Source: an uncultured Bacilli bacterium (GTDB lineage: Bacteria > Bacillota_I > Bacilli_A > RF39 > UBA660). From it: DNA of 41,794 bases. Positions 1-8,376 of the stretch are shown here, in pieces. Location: assembly GCA_947629165.1 (NCBI GenBank), contig CANRCR010000010.1:1-41794 (forward strand). The letters are read 5' to 3'. The position numbers and the translations under genes are program-made. The notes beneath the pieces are model-generated. The model did no database searches and was not told the origin of the DNA. It worked only from the letters and a program-made list of their open reading frames with translations. The first letter of the stretch is position 1, and each line of letters begins with the position of its first letter.

Positions 1-132
1 AAATTTAGAAATCTCGTGTCTTTTTGTTGTGCATATAATATCACAAAATTTTATTCTTGACAAATCTTAGAATGTCACTTTTGTTAAGGATAAAAAATAT
101 AAAGAAATGTTATATTAGATATTCTTTCCTTA

Positions 133-141
133 TGTTATAAT
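133..141 (+). promoter_or_regulatory. Extended -10 promoter of the giant-protein gene
   Basis: A TGTTATAAT element (TGn plus a perfect TATAAT at 136-141) lies 33 bases before the start codon. The -35 region (around 113-118, TATTAG) is poor, as is common for extended -10 promoters. A separate TTGACA at 57-62 has no good -10 at the right distance. Apart from these, bases 1-132 show nothing I can name. Confidence 0.6.
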
Positions 142-174
142 TGTAATAGGATATGACAGTAGGAGTTGAGATAG

Positions 175-3100
175 ATGCCAGAACAAATGACGATTGAACA
201 CTTTAATGATTTAAAAGCCAAGATGCAAAAGATTTTTGAAGACGCTGAAAATTATTCAGTAGCACATTCGCGTGACATGGATTATGATGAGGATAAGTAT
301 ATTGAAACTGTAAAAACTACTTATTTTGATTTGCAAAAGTTATTGGCTTCTTGTGATCTAAGTGCTATCCCTTTTGAAAATTGGGAAGGCATTTATTTGA
401 TGGCAGATAAAGAACATCCGCTCGATTTTTCAGGTACGAGAGCGAATATTGATTTTAATCTCATTCAATTTGATATTGGTGAAGGAACAAAAACAAATTT
501 TCAAAATTGTAAAGTTCGAAACATTTCTTCTCTTTTTTATTACGATGAACATACTTTTAGTAGAGATGTTATGGAAGCAAATCCTACTTTATTTTTACTT
601 GGTGATTTTCCAGATACTATTAAAAGTAAATTTTATTCTTTTAAAGCGGAAGCTGATTATAGTATTCAGGATTTAGCTACTTTATCCGCTCAACAAATAA
701 AAGAATTACAGACCAAACGTAACTTTTCTTTTCACTGGCAAGATAAAAATATAATTAATCTTTTGGGTTTAGATAAAGCACTTGAATTATATCATTATTC
801 GGAAGAGGTTTATGAAGAATTAGAAGGATTATTAAATGGAAAGTATGCCCGTTATAGAGGGGATTCTCGTTATGTTCTTTCGAACGATGAATTGTTAGAT
901 CAAATAAAAAATTGTCCTCGGATGGAAGATGCTAGGGATTTATTATATAATGAGTTAAAAATGCGCATTTATACCTCCAATTCTGATATATTAAGTGATG
1001 ATTTTTCAGAGAACTTAAGAAAGGTGCTATCTCCTTTATTTTATATAACAAAAGACGATCACTTTGATTTGATTTCTACGCGTCTTTGTAGGCGCCTTCT
1101 CGCTTTAGAAGATATCATTGCTCATCCCGAAGTTTTAAAAGATGTTCCGGTAGAATATTTTTTATGGGATATAAATTTAAAAAACTATGGTAAGTCGTTG
1201 GGATATGGTAAGATAGGGGAAATAATTGAGGCTAATCTTGAATTTTTAAAAGATATTCCTGAAGCGGATGAAAGCATTGTTTTACCTTTCTTACGCGGTG
1301 ATTCTATCGAAGAAGTCTTCAATCAAAGTGCGGATGTTGCTGATACTGATTTTATGCAAGAGTCAGTTCCTCTTGTCAAAGCGCTTAAAGATCAATTGGG
1401 AAATGAAGAAGCTTGGCGTTATATGATTCAATATAAAAAATATATTGATTGTTTTACTTCTTATTATTCCCATATTCGTATTCCTTTTCCAATTACAAAA
1501 GATAATTTAGTTCAAGCTTTAGAAGATAAGGTGTATGAAGTAATTACACAAAATCGAATGGAATATAGTGAAAATTTACCGCCTCATTTTAAGGAACGTT
1601 TTAAGGAATTATTTCTCGGTAAAGATGTTCCGGCGAAAATAAAAACAGATTTTTATAAAAGAAAAATTAATCCTTCTTATCTCTTTTATAACCCATCTTG
1701 CATTCCTTTTCTTTTAGACACGAATTTACATAGTATGATACGTACCAATATACAACTATGCACTCCTGGAGCAATGGATGCTCAAGGGCAGATAGTTCCA
1801 CAATCTCTAGACTTTATGGATGAATACGCTTCTCGGTACGGACAAGAAAAACTTTTACAGTTACTTGCTAAATACGGAGATGCTTTAACGGATATTTCGA
1901 TTTTTAGTTTCCATGATGAGATAGAGGATATCGATCAAATTGAAGCATCTATAAAACGATCCATTTACAATAAAATTATGGGAGGAAATTACTTTTATGC
2001 TTATTTGGAAAATTGCCCAGATTTTGTAAAAGATTATCCTGAACTTTTTATCGATTTTGAAAAAATACCGAATATTCCTCAAGCAGAATGTGAAAGATTA
2101 AAAAAGGCTTTTTACGGTGGACAACTTGCTTATGATGATATTAAAAAATATCCTATATTGATCGAGGTATTAAAGGATAAGGAATTACGTGTTGCTTTCA
2201 GCAAAGCAGGGAACGGTTACCGTAATGCAAGAGATCTATTAGGTGGCGAGTTTGGGTTAACTATTAGTAGCCATACTCAAAAAAATAGTGATTTAGCATT
2301 ACTTGAAGCTTTTGGTAGCAAAAAGTTTTTGTCGTTATGTGTTACCTATGGAAGATATATGGACGGTATCGAAAGTCAACTAAGAAAAATGATTGCTTTT
2401 GTCGATGGAAAATATGTACCTCTTCCATCCGATACAACGGATACTAATAAAAGTTTAAGTTTTGAAGATATTACTGAGAAAATCGAAGAAATTATTGCAC
2501 GAGAATGTAAAAGTGGGAATATTCTTTATGGTGAAGATGCTCCAGACTTTTTAAAAGAAAGTCATCCAGAATTATTTTTAAGTGAAGATGCACCAGAAGA
2601 ATTAAGAAAATACTTTTATAGTCAAACTTATTCATTAGTTTTGGATTTTGAAGTTTTAAAAGAACACAAGGATTGGTTACCTTATTTAAAGGATAAAGCT
2701 ATATTGACCGCTCTTTTAAAAAATGGGAGTATTAAACCGCAATTACAACAATTCATTGAAAGTTTTGGAGAAGATAAAGTCCTAAAATTAGGTATAAACA
2801 GGGCTGAGACTGTAATGAAGATGCTTACTTCAAAACAAGTGAGTCTAATGAAGACTTGGTATGATAAAACAGGTGGAAAGTTTATTCCAGATTATGTCGT
2901 AATGCAAAATTTTCCTTTGGATGAAGTTGATAAGTTTTTAGTTTCTGGTGTTAGTTGGAGTAATTTAATGCGGATTAAAAGTTATGCCAATACTGCCGAG
3001 GGAAGAGATGCAATGTTAAGGATGGCCTATTCTTTTGGTGTTTTTGATAGTGATCAAAGAGGTACTAAAAAATTACAAGATTTACTTACTGGTATACCTC

Positions 3101-4875
3101 GTAAAATTGATGCGGAATATAGTTATATTTTAGAACAATTTGATTTAGCTAAACGTCAAAATGACGAGGGATTTACTTCGGATTTGGGTTCCAAAATGGA
3201 AAACTTTATCGAAGTTTTAAAAAGTGAAAAGGTGGCAATCGATTTAACTAAAGATATCTTTGCCCAAATATATCGCAAGAATGAAGATGGTTCATATACT
3301 TTAACGATAAGTCCCCAAAGTTATCCGAAAACGGCTAGGGAGATTCGTGCTCTTATAGAAGAGAATAAGGAATTTCCAATTTTGTCTGCCGAGAAGGCTC
3401 ATCGTTATTTAGGAGGCTTTAGATTAACGTATGATTCAGATTTTAGAGAATTCTTTTTAGCAAATATCGATAGTATTCTAGTAAATAAAGATTATCTCGA
3501 TACTATTTCTGAAATCCAAAGACGTTTTAAAGAGATTAAATCTACTTATAGTAATGTACATTTAACATTACAACTGGCCTTTAATCATGTTAAAGATAAT
3601 CGTTTTGAAAATGTTAATGTTGGAAATGAAAGTGTTGCTAGAGTAGCTACCATGGTGTCCGAAATAGAAAATGGAGAAAAATATACTCAAGAAGATTTTG
3701 AGGTTTTGCAAAAAATATTTAATTACGGAAAACAAAGAGTATTTAGTAGTATCCCGAGAATTGAAGGGCAACGGGGTAAATATAGTTATGAGATGTTACG
3801 GCTGGATGATGCTATGGCATTGGGAATAGGACATTTAACTGATTGTTGCCAACATTTGGGTGGACCTGCTGAAGTTTGTATGGAACATAGTATGGTCGAT
3901 AAAAATGGTCGTGTCTTTGTGGTTTATGATGAAGAAGGAAATAGAGTGGCTCAGAGTTGGGTATGGCGGAATAAGGATATTATATGTTTTGATAATATTG
4001 AAATTCCAAATAAAGCTTTTGCAAGAGCACAAAAAAGTGATTCTCTTGATGGTAAGAAAAAGTTAACTGATGACATTTATGGCCTTTATAGACAAGCTGC
4101 ACATGAATTAATGGAAATAGATGCTCAAACTTATAAAGAACTTTTGGAAAGTGGTAAAATAACTCAAGAACAGTATGATGGATTAAGGTTAGGTAAAGTA
4201 ACCGTTGGTTTGGGTCATAATGATATTGCCGAATCTTTGAAAGAAAAGGCTCCTCTTGATACCAGTGCTCCGGCAAGTCCTGAACCTTTTGAACCACCAG
4301 TAAAATTGTACCACAGTCTTTATTTAGACGATTCTAGGACGCAGTTTATTTTGGAAGAACGTGAAGGCCGGGTAAATTATAATGGAGAAACACTTCCAAT
4401 TTATCATGATGACTATTTAGAACGTGATGATTCTAAATTTACCAAAACGGAATTAAAGACTTTAAAAAGTTTGGAGTTAGTAACTAAAGAAAATCCTTAT
4501 TATTTTGAAACACAATTATCTGATCAAGTTGATTCAGAACACCTTGTTTCGGCGTTAGCTATAAATTATAATTTGAATCCTTCGACGACAAGAGTTATTG
4601 TACATCCTAATTTTGCTATTATCTATGATACGGATGCTGATCGAGTTCGTATAGGGGATTTGCTATTTAATACTAGAATTGATAATGGCGAGCAACAGAT
4701 GGATATCGAGGATAAAGTCGTGATGCAAATGAGACTGGCTTTAGATCAAATTGGTGCTGATAAAGAAGTGGATATTTCTAGTTTGAATGAAAAGCAAAAA
4801 GGTATGTATGCCAAAGCAAAAAGTTTAACCGAAGAAGATTTCGATGTTGAAAGGGGACTTAGTCATGGAAAATAA
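175..4875 (+). CDS. Giant repeat-containing protein of unknown function with a conserved C-terminal Cys/Trp domain
   Basis: I do not recognise a named family for this 1566-residue protein. It has no signal peptide or membrane helix, so it is probably cytoplasmic. A motif of the form (h)P-(E/T)-LF-l-x-(d/e)-xP-xxl+xxFY recurs near residues 135-155, 474-494, 617-647 and 798-819, and weaker relatives are seen elsewhere, so much of the chain seems built from a degenerate repeat of roughly 150-200 residues. Near the C-terminus comes a different, well-formed domain: LTDCCQ at 1221-1226, SWVWRN at 1261-1266 and CFDNIEIP at 1271-1278. Its layout (Cys/His motif, short strand, then R/S-W-x-W and a D-N-x-E end) reminds me of the PcfJ/GNAT-like domains of mobile-element proteins, but this is only a resemblance. 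A Pro-rich linker near 1361-1377 precedes a last globular part. The start ATG has AGGAG at 161-165. The stop overlaps the next gene by 11 bases, suggesting translational coupling. Confidence 0.85.
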   Translation: MPEQMTIEHFNDLKAKMQKIFEDAENYSVAHSRDMDYDEDKYIETVKTTYFDLQKLLASCDLSAIPFENWEGIYLMADKEHPLDFSGTRANIDFNLIQFDIGEGTKTNFQNCKVRNISSLFYYDEHTFSRDVMEANPTLFLLGDFPDTIKSKFYSFKAEADYSIQDLATLSAQQIKELQTKRNFSFHWQDKNIINLLGLDKALELYHYSEEVYEELEGLLNGKYARYRGDSRYVLSNDELLDQIKNCPRMEDARDLLYNELKMRIYTSNSDILSDDFSENLRKVLSPLFYITKDDHFDLISTRLCRRLLALEDIIAHPEVLKDVPVEYFLWDINLKNYGKSLGYGKIGEIIEANLEFLKDIPEADESIVLPFLRGDSIEEVFNQSADVADTDFMQESVPLVKALKDQLGNEEAWRYMIQYKKYIDCFTSYYSHIRIPFPITKDNLVQALEDKVYEVITQNRMEYSENLPPHFKERFKELFLGKDVPAKIKTDFYKRKINPSYLFYNPSCIPFLLDTNLHSMIRTNIQLCTPGAMDAQGQIVPQSLDFMDEYASRYGQEKLLQLLAKYGDALTDISIFSFHDEIEDIDQIEASIKRSIYNKIMGGNYFYAYLENCPDFVKDYPELFIDFEKIPNIPQAECERLKKAFYGGQLAYDDIKKYPILIEVLKDKELRVAFSKAGNGYRNARDLLGGEFGLTISSHTQKNSDLALLEAFGSKKFLSLCVTYGRYMDGIESQLRKMIAFVDGKYVPLPSDTTDTNKSLSFEDITEKIEEIIARECKSGNILYGEDAPDFLKESHPELFLSEDAPEELRKYFYSQTYSLVLDFEVLKEHKDWLPYLKDKAILTALLKNGSIKPQLQQFIESFGEDKVLKLGINRAETVMKMLTSKQVSLMKTWYDKTGGKFIPDYVVMQNFPLDEVDKFLVSGVSWSNLMRIKSYANTAEGRDAMLRMAYSFGVFDSDQRGTKKLQDLLTGIPRKIDAEYSYILEQFDLAKRQNDEGFTSDLGSKMENFIEVLKSEKVAIDLTKDIFAQIYRKNEDGSYTLTISPQSYPKTAREIRALIEENKEFPILSAEKAHRYLGGFRLTYDSDFREFFLANIDSILVNKDYLDTISEIQRRFKEIKSTYSNVHLTLQLAFNHVKDNRFENVNVGNESVARVATMVSEIENGEKYTQEDFEVLQKIFNYGKQRVFSSIPRIEGQRGKYSYEMLRLDDAMALGIGHLTDCCQHLGGPAEVCMEHSMVDKNGRVFVVYDEEGNRVAQSWVWRNKDIICFDNIEIPNKAFARAQKSDSLDGKKKLTDDIYGLYRQAAHELMEIDAQTYKELLESGKITQEQYDGLRLGKVTVGLGHNDIAESLKEKAPLDTSAPASPEPFEPPVKLYHSLYLDDSRTQFILEEREGRVNYNGETLPIYHDDYLERDDSKFTKTELKTLKSLELVTKENPYYFETQLSDQVDSEHLVSALAINYNLNPSTTRVIVHPNFAIIYDTDADRVRIGDLLFNTRIDNGEQQMDIEDKVVMQMRLALDQIGADKEVDISSLNEKQKGMYAKAKSLTEEDFDVERGLSHGK

Positions 4876-5866
4876 TATTGATACCATTATTGCGAATGCT
4901 TTGATTGTTAATAAAGATATCTTAGCTAAGAACATTGAGGTCATTATTCAGCAATTGAAGGTGGCTTTTGACAAGAATAAAGAAGTAATCGTTCAGACTA
5001 ATGAAATTGATAAGAAAAAAGACAATGGCTTTATTATGGATTTTGGTATTATCGATAATTTGTTTCAAAGTATTCGAGGAGAAGCGTTACGTTATGGTCA
5101 AGTAACCCTTTCTCAAAAAGATGACGAAAAGAAAATTATTTATGGCAAGCAAATAATGGATAAAGGTAATGTTATTGTTGTAACCGATGGTAATCCCTAT
5201 GTTTTAATCGAAATGATTTTAAAAAATATTTTAGTGGGTAATACAGTGATATTTGTAGATCAAGGTTATATGTATGGAACGAATCGCCTTATTATTGAAA
5301 TTACACAAAGTGTTTTGGAACGTTTAGGTGCTCCTAGATATTTGATTCAAATATATAATTCTGAAAATTTCGATGAAGTGTTTGCTAATTATGCTAATAT
5401 CGATTTGGTTGTTTGTGTTGGAAGTCGCTCTTTACAAAATTTAGTGCTTACGAAAAGTAAAAATGAAACCATTGTGAGTGGTTATGAAAACTTTGATTTA
5501 TATATCGAAGATACGACACATATCGAATTTTTAAAGAAGATTATGGAAACCGGATTACCGGTTCAGGTTTATATTCAAGAAGATCAAGAAGTGGACTTTG
5601 ACGAAGCGATTCGTGTAGCGGATATCGAGGAAGCAATTGCACAGATTAATTATAATGGAAATAAATATAGCGTCGCTATTTTTACACAATCGGCGGATCA
5701 TGCTTCCCAGTTTATTCGAGAAGTTAAATCAGCGATTGTGACCGTGAATACGAGTCCAACGATCGAACGAATAATCGATATTAAACAAACAGATTTAATG
5801 AATGAAAAAACAGTTATTTATCCGATGAGTTTTAAATTCGAAGATCATCTTGAAATCCCTTCTTAA
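4865..5866 (+). CDS. ProA/aldehyde-dehydrogenase-superfamily-like protein, probably catalytically dead
   Basis: This is a 333-residue protein that resembles gamma-glutamyl phosphate reductase (ProA, usually about 415 residues) in its C-terminal half. The stretch QINYNGNKYSVAIFT (260-274) followed by a V-x-x-N-T-S segment (about 292-297) matches the ProA pattern HIN-x-x-G-S-x-H-S-x-x-I-x-T and the N-A-S motif. The middle (LVVCVGSRSLQNLV) resembles the ProA VIPRGS region. The place where ALDH-fold enzymes carry the nucleophilic Cys is here METGLPVQVYIQED (227-240) with no Cys, so I infer a pseudoenzyme or a changed chemistry. I chose the ATG at 4865 because GGGGA lies 8 bases before it; an upstream ATG at 4844 lacks this. 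The gene overlaps the end of the giant gene and probably forms an operon with it. No proB is visible nearby, which argues against proline synthesis. Confidence 0.75.
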   Translation: MENNIDTIIANALIVNKDILAKNIEVIIQQLKVAFDKNKEVIVQTNEIDKKKDNGFIMDFGIIDNLFQSIRGEALRYGQVTLSQKDDEKKIIYGKQIMDKGNVIVVTDGNPYVLIEMILKNILVGNTVIFVDQGYMYGTNRLIIEITQSVLERLGAPRYLIQIYNSENFDEVFANYANIDLVVCVGSRSLQNLVLTKSKNETIVSGYENFDLYIEDTTHIEFLKKIMETGLPVQVYIQEDQEVDFDEAIRVADIEEAIAQINYNGNKYSVAIFTQSADHASQFIREVKSAIVTVNTSPTIERIIDIKQTDLMNEKTVIYPMSFKFEDHLEIPS

Positions 5867-5879
5867 TAAGTGATTATAA

Positions 5880-5908
5880 TTGACAAAGACCCCCTTAAGT
5901 GATAAAAT
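5880..5908 (+). promoter_or_regulatory. Sigma-A-type promoter interleaved with a terminator
   Basis: TTGACA (5880-5885), a 17-base spacer and TAAAAT (5903-5908) form a good housekeeping promoter for the 5935 gene. The -10 box lies in the loop of the hairpin 5889-5928, which itself looks like the terminator of the preceding gene. Confidence 0.75.
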
Positions 5909-5932
5909 ATTAAGCACTTTTAGGGGGTTTTT
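5889..5932 (+). terminator. Hairpin terminator overlapping promoter and RBS of the next gene
   Basis: ACCCCCTTAAGTG (5889-5901) is a near-perfect inverted repeat of CACTTTTAGGGGGT (5915-5928), followed by a T run to 5932. It sits 23 bases after the ProA-like gene and fits an intrinsic terminator. The right arm also supplies AGGGGG (5922-5927), the ribosome-binding site of the following ATG at 5935. Confidence 0.65.
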
Positions 5933-5934
5933 AT

Positions 5935-7002
5935 ATGAAGATTAATCGAACCGATAGGAATGATATCGATGATCTTAAAGTACTTTCTTCATGGAAAGGA
6001 ATATTTTTAACGCGAAGAGGAGAGCATGTAGCATTTTATCGAGGACCACATCAAGAGGATTACACTTTCGCATTTCCTAAAAAAGATTTTACAATGACTT
6101 TTAATTCGTATCCGATGGGAAATTTTAATACGCAAAAAGTGGAACGTGTTTTGAATCGGTTTGTGCATCAAATTGTAGGACGGTATCTTTTGAGTGAAGA
6201 TTATACCTATCTTCCTTCGGATTTTATTAAAGTTCAAGAAGATGGTACCGCTCAAATTACGATTCATTCGGATTATGGGAATGGTAATTTAATTATTACG
6301 CGCACGAACAAAAACGCAACCATTACATTTCAAGGAAATGATACGCACACATTTGGAAATAATTTTAACATTTTAACGAGCAGTAAAGACTATGCTGGAT
6401 ATGTCGAGGAATTCGGGAAACTTTTTAATCAATTGATGTCTATTTCTAATCAATCAACGGAAGAGAAAAAGATTACTTCTTGCGACCCACGTTTTTTTGT
6501 TCAGGTCGAAGAGAATGGCGCAGGATTTCAAAAAGACGGACACGGTTTGGCATTTTTTCAACCTTACCGTGGATCGGATCTTATTTTCCATATGAAAGGA
6601 TATGACGATACCATCGTAATTGAGAAGAATGGTGGTACGGCAGAAGCACGCACTTATGAACTTTTGGAAGAGACCATTTATTCGCTCTTTGCTGGAGCGG
6701 TTTTAGATGGGAAAGAATCTTTTTCGAGACTTTCGCAAGATTTTATTAATTTAAAAGAGAAGAAAATTACGTGGCATTCAGAAGCAACTAACCAAAGTAC
6801 GATGGAACTTTTGTATTCTCCTAGTGATATCCGGATACATATTTCTTCTTTAAAGGAAGAAAATGTGGTCGGTTTTACGAATGTCATTGTCGGTTTTGGA
6901 GGTTCCCGTTATCAACATCATTATCGTAGTTTTACCCGTCTTTTAGAAAATCTTCAAAATACTTTTTCAACGAGTGAAAAAGGAAAAACTTATCATAAAT
7001 AA
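5935..7002 (+). CDS. Internally duplicated protein of unknown function, paralogue A
   Basis: This 355-residue soluble protein belongs to no family I recognise. It consists of two related halves of about 165 residues. The N-terminal half carries LPSDFI (93-98) followed by ITIHSD (108-113). The C-terminal half carries LSQDFI (266-271) followed by ITWHSE (278-283), with a similar beta-rich surround and a terminal helix (EEFGKLFNQLM versus RSFTRLLENLQNTF). The next gene is a clear paralogue in the same order. AGGGGG 8 bases before the ATG supports the start. The two genes are separated by 20 bases and are probably cotranscribed. No catalytic motif is evident; a binding or structural role is possible, but that is only a guess. 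Confidence 0.85.
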   Translation: MKINRTDRNDIDDLKVLSSWKGIFLTRRGEHVAFYRGPHQEDYTFAFPKKDFTMTFNSYPMGNFNTQKVERVLNRFVHQIVGRYLLSEDYTYLPSDFIKVQEDGTAQITIHSDYGNGNLIITRTNKNATITFQGNDTHTFGNNFNILTSSKDYAGYVEEFGKLFNQLMSISNQSTEEKKITSCDPRFFVQVEENGAGFQKDGHGLAFFQPYRGSDLIFHMKGYDDTIVIEKNGGTAEARTYELLEETIYSLFAGAVLDGKESFSRLSQDFINLKEKKITWHSEATNQSTMELLYSPSDIRIHISSLKEENVVGFTNVIVGFGGSRYQHHYRSFTRLLENLQNTFSTSEKGKTYHK

Positions 7003-7022
7003 TATAATTAGAGGCGCTTTTT

Positions 7023-8117
7023 ATGAATCAAAAATATGAAAATATGGAACGTAGGAACAATCCGACAACGATTGAAATCGTAAAAAAACAAAATAGCAAA
7101 TTTTTTCTTATCAACGATGGGAAAAACAAATTCCTTTTGGGACGCGATATCAAGGGAAATTATTACTTTGATTTACAAAGTGATACTTCTTTCTTTGTTT
7201 TACCGCTTCATCCTTTTATGTACTATGTGCAAGAGAAGCTTACAGGATATGTTTTTGATTTCTTTAAATGTTGTTTAGGTCGTTCTATTTTAGATGATGC
7301 TTATTCGTCGATGCCTTCCGATTTTTTAGAAGTTAATCCGAATTCTGGTCAAACTTATCTGTTACTTCATTCCGATACTACTTCGAACGATTTAATGTTA
7401 TCGTATCATCCGGACGACTTTGATCATCTTTATTTCATTGTTACTTCTCGAAATAAATCTTTAAATGAAGGGAATCGTATTGTTCTTACGAGAGAGGGAC
7501 CTTATCGTGCTTTTATCTCTTCGTTTGATGACCTTTTTAATCATTTTGATTATTTTTTAGATCCGGAAGTGGAAATAGAACAACCCCTTCCAGATTCTCA
7601 TTTTAAGGTTACTTCGACTTCCAATTTAAAGACGTTTCAAAAGGACGATAAAAAGTTTTCTCTTTATACGGATAGTCAAAGGGATTATTACTTTATATCG
7701 GATAATACCCATCCACTTTTTTCGATGGATCTTTGCAAGATGGAAAGCGGAACATCAGAAAGAGCAGTTTATGACCATTTTAATACTTTAATGGAGCGCA
7801 TCTACGGACAAGTGATTATGGAGGGGAGTTTTCGTGCACGTCGTTATCCGGATGAATTTCTTATTCCGCATCAGAAAGCGATTCTTTGGAAACACGACGA
7901 TGGTTATAACCAAGCTTTACGCCTAACGCATGGAAAGGATGTCATTCATCTTTCGATTGGACCGTATTCTTTGGATAAACCGCTTCATACCATCGACGAT
8001 GTACGAATTTGTGCTTCGGGTAGTTCGTATCGATCACAGTATCTTAACTTTGCACAATTGTTTCATGAAATTGATCAAACTTTTCCTGATACAAGTAAAA
8101 AAACGTATACTAAATAA
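7023..8117 (+). CDS. Internally duplicated protein of unknown function, paralogue B
   Basis: This 364-residue protein is a tandem paralogue of the preceding gene. Its N-terminal half has MPSDFLEV (97-104) followed by LLLHSD (113-118), and its C-terminal half has YPDEFLIP (275-282) followed by AILWKHDD, matching the PSDF...hHSD core of paralogue A. The C-termini also match: GSSYRSQYLNFAQLF here against GSRYQHHYRSFTRLL there, then a Thr/Lys-rich tail ending in TYTK versus TYHK. GAGG lies about 9 bases before the ATG. Function unknown; there are no membrane segments and no signal peptide. Confidence 0.85.
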   Translation: MNQKYENMERRNNPTTIEIVKKQNSKFFLINDGKNKFLLGRDIKGNYYFDLQSDTSFFVLPLHPFMYYVQEKLTGYVFDFFKCCLGRSILDDAYSSMPSDFLEVNPNSGQTYLLLHSDTTSNDLMLSYHPDDFDHLYFIVTSRNKSLNEGNRIVLTREGPYRAFISSFDDLFNHFDYFLDPEVEIEQPLPDSHFKVTSTSNLKTFQKDDKKFSLYTDSQRDYYFISDNTHPLFSMDLCKMESGTSERAVYDHFNTLMERIYGQVIMEGSFRARRYPDEFLIPHQKAILWKHDDGYNQALRLTHGKDVIHLSIGPYSLDKPLHTIDDVRICASGSSYRSQYLNFAQLFHEIDQTFPDTSKKTYTK

Positions 8118-8129
8118 GATAACTTTACA

Positions 8130-8151
8130 GTGGCCTTAGGGCCTCTTTTTT
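8130..8151 (+). terminator. Short GC-rich intrinsic terminator
   Basis: GGCC (8132-8135) pairs with GGCC (8140-8143) around a TTAG loop and is followed at once by a C and six T. The stem is short, so strength is uncertain, but the position just after the paralogue pair fits. Confidence 0.55.
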
Positions 8152-8207
8152 AGACGGTATAAAAAATTTTACTTTTGTTCATAATAGAAATAGAAACCTT
8201 GATTTTA

Positions 8208-8236
8208 TTGACAAAATAAAGGATTTGTGGTATAAT
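8208..8236 (+). promoter_or_regulatory. Perfect consensus promoter with extended -10
   Basis: TTGACA (8208-8213), exactly 17 bases, then TATAAT (8231-8236) preceded by TGG, giving TGnTATAAT. This is the strongest promoter by consensus in the window. It would start transcription near 8243 and leave an untranslated leader of about 134 bases before the ATG at 8377. Confidence 0.9.
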
Positions 8237-8242
8237 GTAGCC

Positions 8243-8376
8243 GTTCTTTTAACAAGAGAGCAAAACTTATTCGAACGTGTCAAGTAGGATAAAAAAACCG
8301 GCGAATAATTTGACAAAGGGATGTTATGTGGTTAGAATAGTTAATTGTCCCGTGAAAATTAAGGAGTGTATTTAAA
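8243..8376 (+). promoter_or_regulatory. Structured 5' leader with pseudoknot-type pairing
   Basis: The region has no ORF. TTATTCG (8267-8273) is complementary to CGAATAA (8302-8308). TGTCAA (8278-8283) is complementary to TTGACA (8310-8315). The order A-B-A'-B' is that of an H-type pseudoknot. GACAA (8312-8316) could instead pair with TTGTC (8345-8349), and GGGA (8318-8321) with TCCC (8348-8351), so two exclusive folds are possible. I do not recognise a known riboswitch class. The RBS AAGGAG lies near 8360-8365. Confidence 0.4.

Noticed and set aside
57-62. TTGACA near the left edge as -35 of the giant gene
   Set aside because: No -10 box at 16-18 bases; the extended -10 at 133-141 fits the gene better.
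3980-4297. Minus-strand open frame inside the giant gene (105 codons)
   Set aside because: Lies fully within a long forward coding frame; its composition is that of an antisense shadow and no RBS is seen.
8243-8376. Known riboswitch or T-box before the ankyrin gene
   Set aside because: The T-box AGGGTGG motif and the core motifs of riboswitch classes I could recall are not present; it stays an unassigned leader.
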